Part shown: piece after piece, positions 8,785-15,171 of the stretch
Layout: the number at the start of each line of letters is the position of its first letter
Position numbering within the stretch: the first letter of the stretch is position 1
Assembly: GCA_002344075.1 (NCBI GenBank)
Contig: DDTM01000090.1
Coordinates: forward strand, 1-15,291
Origin: Bacteroidetes bacterium UBA2364
GTDB lineage: Bacteria > Bacteroidota > Rhodothermia > Rhodothermales > UBA2364
Reading direction: 5' to 3'
DNA: 15,291 nt
The notes under the pieces: model-generated
Told to the model about the DNA's origin: nothing
Database searches by the model: none
What the model saw: the letters and a program-made list of their open reading frames with translations, nothing else
Made by a program: the position numbers and the translations under genes

Positions 8785-8862
8785 TGGGGAGGATGATGGG
8801 GTTCGAACCCACGGCCTCAAGAGCCACAATCTTGCGCTCTAACCTGCTGAGCTACACCCTCC
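8785..8862 (-). tRNA. tRNA-His (anticodon GUG)
   Basis: A complete cloverleaf folds on the minus strand. The anticodon stem CAAGA/TCTTG encloses TTGTGGC, giving anticodon GUG. The acceptor is eight pairs long (GGAGGGTG with CATCCTCC), so the extra 5' base G-1 opposite C73, the identity element of tRNA-His, is present in the gene. The T arm has the GTTCGAAC core, and the D arm is GCTC/GAGC. The CCA end is encoded (8785-8787), unlike its neighbour tRNA-Glu. It is the first gene after the promoter at 8878-8908. Confidence 0.95.
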
Positions 8863-8877
8863 ATTTTTGTAGAGAAA

Positions 8878-8908
8878 CAAAGTTAGTTAATTTCGGTTGG
8901 TGATTCAA
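8878..8908 (-). promoter_or_regulatory. Bacteroidota-type promoter of the tRNA-His/tRNA-Glu unit
   Basis: On the minus strand a TTG (8908-8906) is followed after 20 bases by TAACTTTG (8885-8878), a full match to the TTG-N19-21-TAnnTTTG pattern. Transcription would start near 8870, just upstream of the tRNA-His 5' end at 8862. With the terminator at 8672-8700, the transcript is defined at both ends. Confidence 0.75.
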
Positions 8909-8939
8909 GAGTTACCACCAATTTTAAGGTAGTTTCACC

Positions 8940-8967
8940 GTTTTTTTAGCAAATCGGTTTTTTTAGC
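8940..8967. repeat. Short tandem direct repeat at the 3' end of the PorZ-like gene
   Basis: The 11-mer GTTTTTTTAGC occurs at 8940-8950 and again at 8957-8967, a 17-base period. The second copy includes the TAA stop of the PorZ-like gene on the minus strand. It may be a small duplication by slippage. No function is evident. Confidence 0.45.
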
Positions 8968-11281
8968 GAACAATAGCCACTTTACCAATAGCGCGTTCAC
9001 CGCTGTTGTTGTTTCTAGCGACAATAAAATATATTCCGGATGGAACCAAATTTCCGGCCTCATCTCGGCCATTCCACACCGCACGCCCCCCAAATCCGTT
9101 GAACTTCGTGATATGGGTTCCTGCCGTGCTAAGAATCCTGATTTCATTTTCATCGGTGAGGTTTTCAATATAGATATTAGGTAATACGCCACCTTCGGCT
9201 TTTGCAAGTAAAGGATGGATACGCAATTCAGACAAAATGGTTTGTGGTTTAGCAGCATCACTTTGCATGCTGAGCACACCAAGATCGGTTGCAAAGTAGA
9301 TGCGTCCGGAATTGTCGTCTATGGTTAATGCAGAAATATTATTTGTAAAAAGCGGGGAGTTCTCCTTGGTATAGTGGTAAAGTACCTCATACGTTTCGGC
9401 ATTCATTACCCATACCCCCTCGGTGGTAGCAATCCACAATCGGTTTGCGGCATCAACGGCCATATCATTGACAAATACCTCGCGTAGTACATAAGCACCG
9501 TCGCGTGAAGGCCAATTGGGGTCGGAGTCGGTTGCAAGATTTCCAAAGACAAAAACCGTGAGACCGCGAGTCGTGCCAATCCAAATGCCGCCTTTTCTGT
9601 CTTCACAAATAGCGCGGACTTGTGCAGAAGGCAGCCCTTTGCCATCGGAACGTTTACCTGTCCAATGTCGAATTTTGTCATCAGCGGTATTGGTGGGGGT
9701 GTTTTTCGTATCTAAGACCATTAGGCCACCTTCATAAAACAGGATCACCCATTTTTTGCCGAAGGAATCTACGAATACACGGGTAAAATCCCCTTCAATT
9801 CGTTGTCCGGATTGATCATAAAACTCATTCAGCCCTGCCCACTGACCATTCGGCGTTCTCACATGCAGACGTGGCGTAGTTAGGAAATTGGAAAGCCACA
9901 AGGTTCCGTCCTTTTCGGAAGACATACCCCCGACACGGATGTCGCCGGGGAAATTCGCAATCGCTCTTAGTGAACTATTTGTATCGTTGTAAAGGGTGGT
10001 CTGACCATTTTTCTGGATTTGAAGAAGTCCTACTCCAATTCTCGAAGAGGCCGTCCAAATATTCCCCAAAGCATCTATGTGTACGCGGTCAAAAGATGTC
10101 TTGCCTTTCAAGTCGGGAACGGTTGTGTTCGGATATGTTTCCCAAATGGCGCCGGGCGATAACTTATACAAGGTACCTTTCAAATCTGCAAATGCTGACG
10201 CATAGATGTTTCCTTGTGCATCGCTTTCCAAATCGGCAAAGAGTTGCCAATAAGGCCCATTGGGTATAATGGCCCGTGTTGGTTTTTCATTGGTACTACC
10301 CGTCGGTGGAATGGCAGAAAACTGTGCAAGGCCGGCTGACCGGTCGCCGCTCCATACAGAACCGTCAGCCGCTGCAATGCCAACACCGAGATTGGTATAG
10401 TCATTATAACTGACCAGTGTGCGTTGCCCATTCTTACGTAATACGACAAGCCAGAATGGGGTGGTCACAATCATGCTATTGTCAGAATAGGTGATTTTAC
10501 GAACCTCTCCGGAAATGAATCCCTGCCGTTCCCAGTCGTTTGCGCCCAGTGCATAACCATCCATTTTTGTTCCAATAAAAACGGTTGAGCCTAATTTTCC
10601 GATGCTATTGACATTCTGGAGGCGCTGGTCTAAGGTCCATTGAAAGGGCTCTCGGAGATTGGCACTGCTCATTGGAGCATAAGCCACCCCGCGTTCGAGG
10701 GCAACCCAAAACCCATTTTTGCCATCAGGCAATGGATGAATCATCATGTCATAGACCCTGAGACCGGATGAAAGGCTGCCAAATTGGGTATAGGAATCAC
10801 GTATTTCGTTTTTCTGGGCATCAAAAATGACGATACCAAATGCCGTTGCCACCAAAATCGAGTCCCCATGTATTTTGATGCGTCCAATGGAGCGATCTGT
10901 GAATTGTGTGGCACGGGCAATGTCTCTGAAAGTATGTACATTTTTGCTGGACAGGTCGTATCGGTCTAATGCTCCGTCTTCATAACCAATCCAGAGCGCT
11001 TTTCTGCGGTCGTCGTATGCAATGGCATTTGGATTTAGGGCGTGCAGGCCTTCAATGGTGGTGATCCTACGGATTTCGCCTGTGGAGACACTATACCCAA
11101 AAACCCCTCCTTGGGTAGCTGCCCAGATTTCTGTTCCTGCATCTGCAAGATCATTAATTTGTCGCATGGCGGTATGGGCTTGCCACGAACCGATTTGTGC
11201 GAAAGTATGGGGAGTAATAAAGCCTAATAACAAGAGGCACTTTTTAAGAAAAGCGAAAATGCGCATAAGAGTATGTTTCAT
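8963..11281 (-). CDS. PorZ-like two-component-regulator-type beta-propeller protein with T9SS sorting-type C-terminal domain
   Basis: This 772-residue exported protein has a signal peptide (residues 1-29, ending HTFAQ). The mature start IGSWQAHTAMRQINDLADAG, then EIWAATQGGVF, matches the opening of PorZ-type proteins. Many propeller blades follow (for example AIAYDDRRKALWIGYEDG, GIWIGTTRGLTVF, RLWIATTEGVWV), consistent with two seven-bladed 'two-component regulator propeller' domains. The last 89 residues (from about 684) form a FlgD-like/T9SS type A domain: NEIRILSTAG, AVWNGRDEAG, VPSGIYFIVA, GKVAIVR. In Porphyromonas gingivalis PorZ (similar length) is part of the T9SS attachment complex at the cell surface. 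The propeller-plus-CTD layout and length agree. It follows ribH by 82 bp on the same strand, with no strong ribosome site. It could also be an ordinary CTD-bearing propeller cargo. Confidence 0.75.
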   Translation of the reverse strand: MKHTLMRIFAFLKKCLLLLGFITPHTFAQIGSWQAHTAMRQINDLADAGTEIWAATQGGVFGYSVSTGEIRRITTIEGLHALNPNAIAYDDRRKALWIGYEDGALDRYDLSSKNVHTFRDIARATQFTDRSIGRIKIHGDSILVATAFGIVIFDAQKNEIRDSYTQFGSLSSGLRVYDMMIHPLPDGKNGFWVALERGVAYAPMSSANLREPFQWTLDQRLQNVNSIGKLGSTVFIGTKMDGYALGANDWERQGFISGEVRKITYSDNSMIVTTPFWLVVLRKNGQRTLVSYNDYTNLGVGIAAADGSVWSGDRSAGLAQFSAIPPTGSTNEKPTRAIIPNGPYWQLFADLESDAQGNIYASAFADLKGTLYKLSPGAIWETYPNTTVPDLKGKTSFDRVHIDALGNIWTASSRIGVGLLQIQKNGQTTLYNDTNSSLRAIANFPGDIRVGGMSSEKDGTLWLSNFLTTPRLHVRTPNGQWAGLNEFYDQSGQRIEGDFTRVFVDSFGKKWVILFYEGGLMVLDTKNTPTNTADDKIRHWTGKRSDGKGLPSAQVRAICEDRKGGIWIGTTRGLTVFVFGNLATDSDPNWPSRDGAYVLREVFVNDMAVDAANRLWIATTEGVWVMNAETYEVLYHYTKENSPLFTNNISALTIDDNSGRIYFATDLGVLSMQSDAAKPQTILSELRIHPLLAKAEGGVLPNIYIENLTDENEIRILSTAGTHITKFNGFGGRAVWNGRDEAGNLVPSGIYFIVARNNNSGERAIGKVAIVR

Positions 11282-11363
11282 TGGTTAAAACCCTAATGGA
11301 GTGGAATCGTGATAAAAAATCAGAGCGTAACCAATTACAATCAGTGGGAAAGGTTTAAGGTCT

Positions 11364-11834
11364 TTAAGAAAGCGCGTTTATTTCCTTCAAAAGGTTTATC
11401 ATTTCGATAGCAGAAACTGCGGCTTCGGCTCCTTTGTTCCCGGCTTTTGTTCCAGCCCGTTCAATGGCTTGCTCGATACTCTCGGTAGTGATAACACCAA
11501 ACAGAATGGGGACGCCCGTACTAAGGGAGACATTTCCGATTTGTGCCGATTGTCCCGCCACCAAGTCGTAATGGGAGGTTGCGCCTCTGATGACAGCACC
11601 CAAACAAATGATGGCATCGAATTTTTTGGTTTTGGCCATTTGTTGCGCCACCAGTGGAATTTCGTAGGCACCTGGGCAGTGGGCTATGGTTAGGTTTTCT
11701 GGCACTGCCCCATGGCGCTCTAAAACGTCTAATGCCCCTTCGAGTAGTTTATCGGTGATAAAATGGTTAAAGCGCGATACCACTAATCCGAAGCGGTGAT
11801 CTGTAGCAAGGAGGTTTCCAATAATTTTTTTCAT
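11364..11834 (-). CDS. ribH: 6,7-dimethyl-8-ribityllumazine synthase (riboflavin synthase beta chain)
   Basis: RibH condenses 5-amino-6-ribitylamino-uracil with 3,4-dihydroxy-2-butanone 4-phosphate to form 6,7-dimethyl-8-ribityllumazine, the penultimate step of riboflavin synthesis in the cytoplasm. The 156-residue length is standard. The family motifs are all present: SRFNHFITDKLL with F22 (substrate stacking), PGAYEIP (54-60), GAVIRGATSHYD (79-90) with catalytic H88, FGVITT (112-117) and ERAGTKAGNKG (125-135). The ATG is preceded closely by AAGGA. No FMN riboswitch is visible in the 248 bases upstream. It stands alone without other rib genes and is followed on the same strand by the PorZ-like gene, which may be co-transcribed by chance of position. 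Confidence 0.97.
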   Translation of the reverse strand: MKKIIGNLLATDHRFGLVVSRFNHFITDKLLEGALDVLERHGAVPENLTIAHCPGAYEIPLVAQQMAKTKKFDAIICLGAVIRGATSHYDLVAGQSAQIGNVSLSTGVPILFGVITTESIEQAIERAGTKAGNKGAEAAVSAIEMINLLKEINALS

Positions 11835-12082
11835 ATCCTTGTTTGAATGTCTGTTTTGGATAGATTTTTTCTAAAATACCTGCTTTGTACGCCCAAACCA
11901 ACCTAAATCATGACGAAGATAGGTGTGAGGTTGGAAGTTGGGTTTTTGGAGGGTTATGCGTAAAGGTAGATTAATGTGGATGCTTGGTGGATTGTAGTAG
12001 ATAGATGAACACTTAGGGACATGAAGCCGTATATTTTTATGTTTTTTTGTTCCCATCAACCTTTTGATGCCTCATAAATTCC

Positions 12083-13159
12083 TTGAAAACACCAGAAATA
12101 ATACCAGCCGAAGTGCCTTCCATCGTTTCGGAGGAGGTACGTGCTTATAAAGTAAATGCTCGAAACCTGCTCATTCCGTTACTCTTTAGCGCCGTTGCCT
12201 TTGGGATTGTTACTTGGCTTACGTATGTACCCGGCATGTGGGCAAATTTGGCGAAGGTTTTTAAGCCAGGGTTGTTAGTAGCGGCTATTTTAACAGTTTC
12301 ATTACGGGTAGTGATCGGTGCGTTCCGTATTAAATTTGTTTCACATGGCCGCATCCCGTTTGTCCCAGCCCTCCGCACACAATTGGTATGGGATTTTTAC
12401 GCCAATATCACGCCCTCGGTCATAGGAGGAACGCCTTTTGCTGCGCTGTACATGAACAAAGACCAGCGGATTCCTTTGGGTGAAGCATCGGGTATTATGA
12501 TGTTCTTGATGTTGTTGGATCAAATCTGGTTTGCGGTTTCGATCCTGATTATGCTGGGGGCTTCAATGTTTGTAGAGATCATTCCCGCTTCTGTTGGGAT
12601 TATTGGAGAAGGGGCCATTTCGTTGTATTTCTTGGCGATTATGAGTTGGGCCGCAATTTTTGCCTATGCTACCTTGGTGCGGCCTCAGATTTTGGAATGG
12701 TTGGTACTAAAGTTGTTTTCGCTACGGTTTTTAAGCCGTTTTAAAGCGAGGGCAGACCGCGAAATGGAGGCCTTACAAGCCCGTGCCGCCATTATCCGCA
12801 AAGAAAAGCCAATGTTTTTTGTCAAGGGCGTATTGATGACCGCCTCTTTATGGGTATGTCGTTATTTTCTGTTATTGTTTGTGGTGATGAGTATCACCGA
12901 GGTGTACAATCCGGTTCAAATTATTTTCCGTGCGATGGCCATTTTGCTTAGTTACATCATTATGCCAACGCCGGGTGGCGCAGGTGGTATCGAGGCGGCA
13001 TATACCGTTTTTATGACACCGTTATTGGGTGCTGCTTATGTTGCACCCACGCTTTTTGCTTGGCGCTTTATCGGATTTTACATGTTCATCATCATTGGTG
13101 TATTTTTGACCGCCAAAACAATGCGGGATCAATCGGTCCGAAAACAAATGGGGGGCTGA
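12083..13159 (+). CDS. Flippase-like membrane protein (lysylphosphatidylglycerol synthase TM region / UPF0104)
   Basis: This is a 358-residue polytopic inner-membrane protein. Hydrophobic segments lie at about 29-48, 63-80, 135-160, 175-198, 245-270, 280-295, 306-325 and 328-345. The family signatures are clear: NITPSVIGGTPFAALYM (108-124) and MPTPGGAGGIEAAYTVF (294-310, P-x-P-G-G-x-G-x-x-E). Relatives are the transmembrane half of MprF-type lysyl-PG synthases and stand-alone proteins thought to move lipids or glycolipids across the membrane. The frame is closed by TGA at 12065, so the first usable start is TTG at 12083; a GTG at 12113 is the alternative, and no ATG exists before the first membrane helix. 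It has no aminoacyl transferase domain. Its stop is only a few bases before the recombinase remnant, so its 3' side marks the conserved-genome edge of the integron region. The substrate is unknown. Confidence 0.85.
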   Translation: MKTPEIIPAEVPSIVSEEVRAYKVNARNLLIPLLFSAVAFGIVTWLTYVPGMWANLAKVFKPGLLVAAILTVSLRVVIGAFRIKFVSHGRIPFVPALRTQLVWDFYANITPSVIGGTPFAALYMNKDQRIPLGEASGIMMFLMLLDQIWFAVSILIMLGASMFVEIIPASVGIIGEGAISLYFLAIMSWAAIFAYATLVRPQILEWLVLKLFSLRFLSRFKARADREMEALQARAAIIRKEKPMFFVKGVLMTASLWVCRYFLLLFVVMSITEVYNPVQIIFRAMAILLSYIIMPTPGGAGGIEAAYTVFMTPLLGAAYVAPTLFAWRFIGFYMFIIIGVFLTAKTMRDQSVRKQMGG

Positions 13160-13164
13160 GTAAG

Positions 13165-13336
13165 ATGCTGTGCACGGATGTACGGCTGATCCAAGAACTG
13201 TTAGGGCATCGCGATATCAAAACGACGTTGTGTGATACACACACGTAAGCCAGCGAACCATACAGCATATCCGTAGTCCCTCGATGCTCTTTTTAGCGAA
13301 AAGATACGACAAAAAACGCGAAAAGGGCGAATATAA
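13165..13336 (+). pseudogene. C-terminal remnant of a tyrosine recombinase (possible integron integrase), frameshifted
   Basis: Three adjoining reading frames together spell the end of a tyrosine recombinase. Frame one (13165-13230) gives TDVRLIQELLGHRDIKTTL, with the conserved LLGH box (His codon 13207-13209). A shift then leads into 13236-13280, reading YTHVSQRTIQHIRSP, where Tyr (13236-13238) matches the catalytic nucleophile. A second shift, explained by one missing base near 13280, gives LDALFSEKIRQKT and a stop at 13334-13336; the IRSPLDALF ending is typical of such enzymes. The catalytic domain upstream of LLGH (R...HxLR) and the N-terminal domain are gone. Only 12 bases separate the remnant from the flippase gene. 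The remnant lies immediately before an integron core site at 13341, so it may be a decayed IntI, but a Xer/phage-type enzyme cannot be excluded because the IntI-specific insert is missing. Confidence 0.8.
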
Positions 13337-13340
13337 ATAA

Positions 13341-13348
13341 GTTAGGTG
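13341..13348 (+). other. Integron-type core recombination site (GTTAGGTG), attI/cassette junction
   Basis: GTTAGGT fits the integron core consensus GTTRRRY. It begins within a few bases of the end of the recombinase remnant. The composition drops sharply to AT-rich just after it, and its extended form GTTAGGTG is the exact reverse complement of CACCTAAC at 15172-15179. Strand exchange would occur between G and TT, making 13342 the first base of the cassette. No second arm (CCTAAC) is present upstream, so this looks like an attI-type rather than attC-type junction. Confidence 0.65.
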
Positions 13349-13371
13349 CAATTTTTCAGAACCCTCACTAC

Positions 13372-13403
13372 TTGACAGACAACCAAAATTTTGACTATCT
13401 TTG
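13372..13403 (+). promoter_or_regulatory. Cassette-borne Bacteroidota promoter
   Basis: CTTGAC supplies a TTG at 13372-13374. After a 21-base spacer comes TATCTTTG at 13396-13403, a perfect TAnnTTTG -7 box. Transcription should start near 13410, giving a very short leader before the TTG start codon at 13423. The promoter lies inside the cassette, so expression would not depend on a platform promoter. Confidence 0.75.
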
Positions 13404-13422
13404 CAACAAAAAATAGGACTTC

Positions 13423-14607
13423 TTGAAAGTTGAACAAAACATACAAAGATTAAAATACTTGCTGTCATTGCTAAAAATGTCAGTAGAAGAACTATTGCAC
13501 ATAATTAATAAAAATCCTAACGGAGAAACATTAAAAAAGCCCATAACAAAAGAACATATTTTTGCTACAAATATTGAACTTGGACATTTGAAGCGAATTG
13601 ACAAAGTTTTTAATAAAGGTATTCATTATTATTTAGACCCAAAATCACCTGACATTTCAAAAGATGCAAGCATTTTTTTTAGGAAAACTAAATTTGATGT
13701 TGATTTGAATTTGGGAGCAAGAAAAATAGTTAATCACTTTGAAGAATTTAAAATTTCTCTTTCTGCTATTGCTGAGCTTTCCGATATAAAATTTGAACGA
13801 CAGTTGCCTGTTTTTAAAATTAGCAACAACCCTAAAAATGTAGCTAATGAAATTAGACAGTTATTAGCACCTGAATTTAAAGACAAGCCAAAGGAATATT
13901 TAACTGAACTAATAAAGAAATTAGCCGAAAAAAACATTTTGGTTTTTGAATTTGTAGAGACTTGGAACAAAAAAGATAAGGCAAACATTGACGGTTTTTT
14001 TCTTAAACCAAATGTGATAGTTTTAAAGAGGTACCAAATTTCTTTTAAAAGAGAAATTTTTACACTTGCCCACGAATTAGGACACTATCTCTTAGATGAA
14101 GAAGAAATTGACAAATTAGATTATGATGACTTAGCCAATCAAAATTTATCAAAAATTGAAAATTGGTGTAATGACTTTGCCTTTTACTTTTTGAGTGGCG
14201 AATTTGAAAAAATAATTGAAGCCATTGACAACTCAAATGCTCAAAATGATTACAATATTGACTTAGTTCAAAGCATTTCCGAAAAAACTCATTTAAGCAG
14301 AATAGCAATTTTTACCAAATTGCTATTGCTCAATAAAATTAGTCCAGCGAATTATAAAAAAGTTAGAGCCGAATTTGAAGAAGAGTTTAGAATTAAAAAT
14401 GAAGAACTAAAAAAACAACAAGAATTAAACAAGCAAAATGGAATTAATACAGGAGGTTCAACACCTATTCCAATAAAATCGCCATTGCTTGTTTCTACAA
14501 TTCAAACAGCATTTTATGAAGGCGTAATTAACGAGTATGAATTTTGTAAAAAACTAAATATAAAACCTGAAAAAATAGACAGTTTCCTCTATGAAAGTAG
14601 TAATTGA
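13423..14607 (+). CDS. ImmA/IrrE family metallo-endopeptidase (probable antitoxin/regulator)
   Basis: This is a 394-residue predicted Zn-dependent protease. The catalytic motif is HELGH (217-221), and the probable third ligand lies in ENWCNDFAFYFL (246-257, E246 with the N-x-FA pattern), both typical of COG2856/ImmA-IrrE. The N-terminal 60 residues are helical and may be a divergent XRE-type helix-turn-helix, which I cannot confirm. Residues 318-345 are charged and glutamine-rich, likely a linker, and are followed by a small C-terminal helical domain. The start is TTG at 13423: a stop lies at 13414, AGGA sits four bases upstream, and the promoter ends 20 bases before. ATG at 13477 (residue 19) is the alternative. 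The gene overlaps the PIN-like gene by 17 bases. Composition is far more AT-rich than the window's other genes. Family members relieve repression by cleaving regulators or act as antitoxins. Confidence 0.88.
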   Translation: MKVEQNIQRLKYLLSLLKMSVEELLHIINKNPNGETLKKPITKEHIFATNIELGHLKRIDKVFNKGIHYYLDPKSPDISKDASIFFRKTKFDVDLNLGARKIVNHFEEFKISLSAIAELSDIKFERQLPVFKISNNPKNVANEIRQLLAPEFKDKPKEYLTELIKKLAEKNILVFEFVETWNKKDKANIDGFFLKPNVIVLKRYQISFKREIFTLAHELGHYLLDEEEIDKLDYDDLANQNLSKIENWCNDFAFYFLSGEFEKIIEAIDNSNAQNDYNIDLVQSISEKTHLSRIAIFTKLLLLNKISPANYKKVRAEFEEEFRIKNEELKKQQELNKQNGINTGGSTPIPIKSPLLVSTIQTAFYEGVINEYEFCKKLNIKPEKIDSFLYESSN

Positions 14608-15166
14608 TACCAGCTCACTTTTGTCGTTGGTTCGTTATTACTTGCCATTTGACAAACAGAAAATATTGTTTGAAATCGTAAAAGCGAAAATTGCTAATGG
14701 CGAAATTACTGTCATAGACAAAATAATTGAGGAATGCAAATACACTTCAAAAGGACTTGTTTTAGAAACGCTTTCATTTCTAAATGACAAATCCTTTAAT
14801 AAAACTCATAAACTTCCACTTAATACAGAGTTCATTCTACCATCTGCACCTGCTAAATTTTACAGAATGGTGGACAATAATTTTGTAGTTACAGTTCAGA
14901 GAGCAAGGTTAAATGAAACACAATACGACTCTTTGAAAAACGACTTTATGAACTCGGCTGATATGAAAATGATATTGACAAGTTTAAATCTTAAAAAGGA
15001 TAACCCGACCGAAGACATATTTCTTGTAACAGAAGAAACAGAAGCCAGTAACGACAATAAAGTATTCAAAAAAATCCCTGCAATTTGCTCTCAGTTAGAC
15101 ATAACGACAATCAATATTCAACAACTCATTGATAAATTTGAAGGAATGAAAATAGAAATCAAATAA
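14591..15166 (+). CDS. PIN-fold DUF4411-like protein (probable ribonuclease toxin)
   Basis: This 191-residue cytoplasmic protein opens with VVIDTSSLLSL, where D6 matches the first metal-binding acid of PIN domains. An acidic pair (E47/E48 in IIEEC) and D124 in NSADMKMILTSL match the second and third acids. FLVTEETEAS (144-153), then KKIPAICSQLDI, resembles the end of DUF4411, a VapC-like PIN family often found beside ImmA/IrrE peptidases. If active it would be a Mg-dependent ribonuclease. The ATG lies inside the last codons of the peptidase gene (17-base overlap), so translation is probably coupled. It is the last gene of the cassette and ends five bases before the attC arm. It shares the low GC of its partner. 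Toxicity and target are inferred from the family. Confidence 0.8.
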   Translation: MKVVIDTSSLLSLVRYYLPFDKQKILFEIVKAKIANGEITVIDKIIEECKYTSKGLVLETLSFLNDKSFNKTHKLPLNTEFILPSAPAKFYRMVDNNFVVTVQRARLNETQYDSLKNDFMNSADMKMILTSLNLKKDNPTEDIFLVTEETEASNDNKVFKKIPAICSQLDITTINIQQLIDKFEGMKIEIK

Positions 15167-15171
15167 AACTA

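Noticed and set aside
8703..8862. tRNA genes as attachment site for the recombinase remnant
   Set aside because: They lie more than 4 kb from the remnant, both tRNAs are intact, and no partial tRNA copy appears near 13160-13340 or the window end.
8897..8921. Inverted repeat TTGGTG/CACCAA as terminator of the PorZ-like gene
   Set aside because: Only six pairs with a long loop and no T-run after it; it also overlaps the tRNA promoter.
11835..12082. Possible FMN riboswitch upstream of ribH
   Set aside because: I could not find the conserved RFN helices or their signature bases on the minus strand. No convincing -7 box was found either, only near-matches such as TATTTTAG. The 248 bases hold nothing else I can name.
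13060..13248. Apparent 62-residue gene spanning the flippase end and the recombinase scrap
   Set aside because: Its first half is an out-of-frame reading of the flippase gene and only the last part is recombinase sequence, so the real entity is the pseudogene fragment, not a small protein gene.
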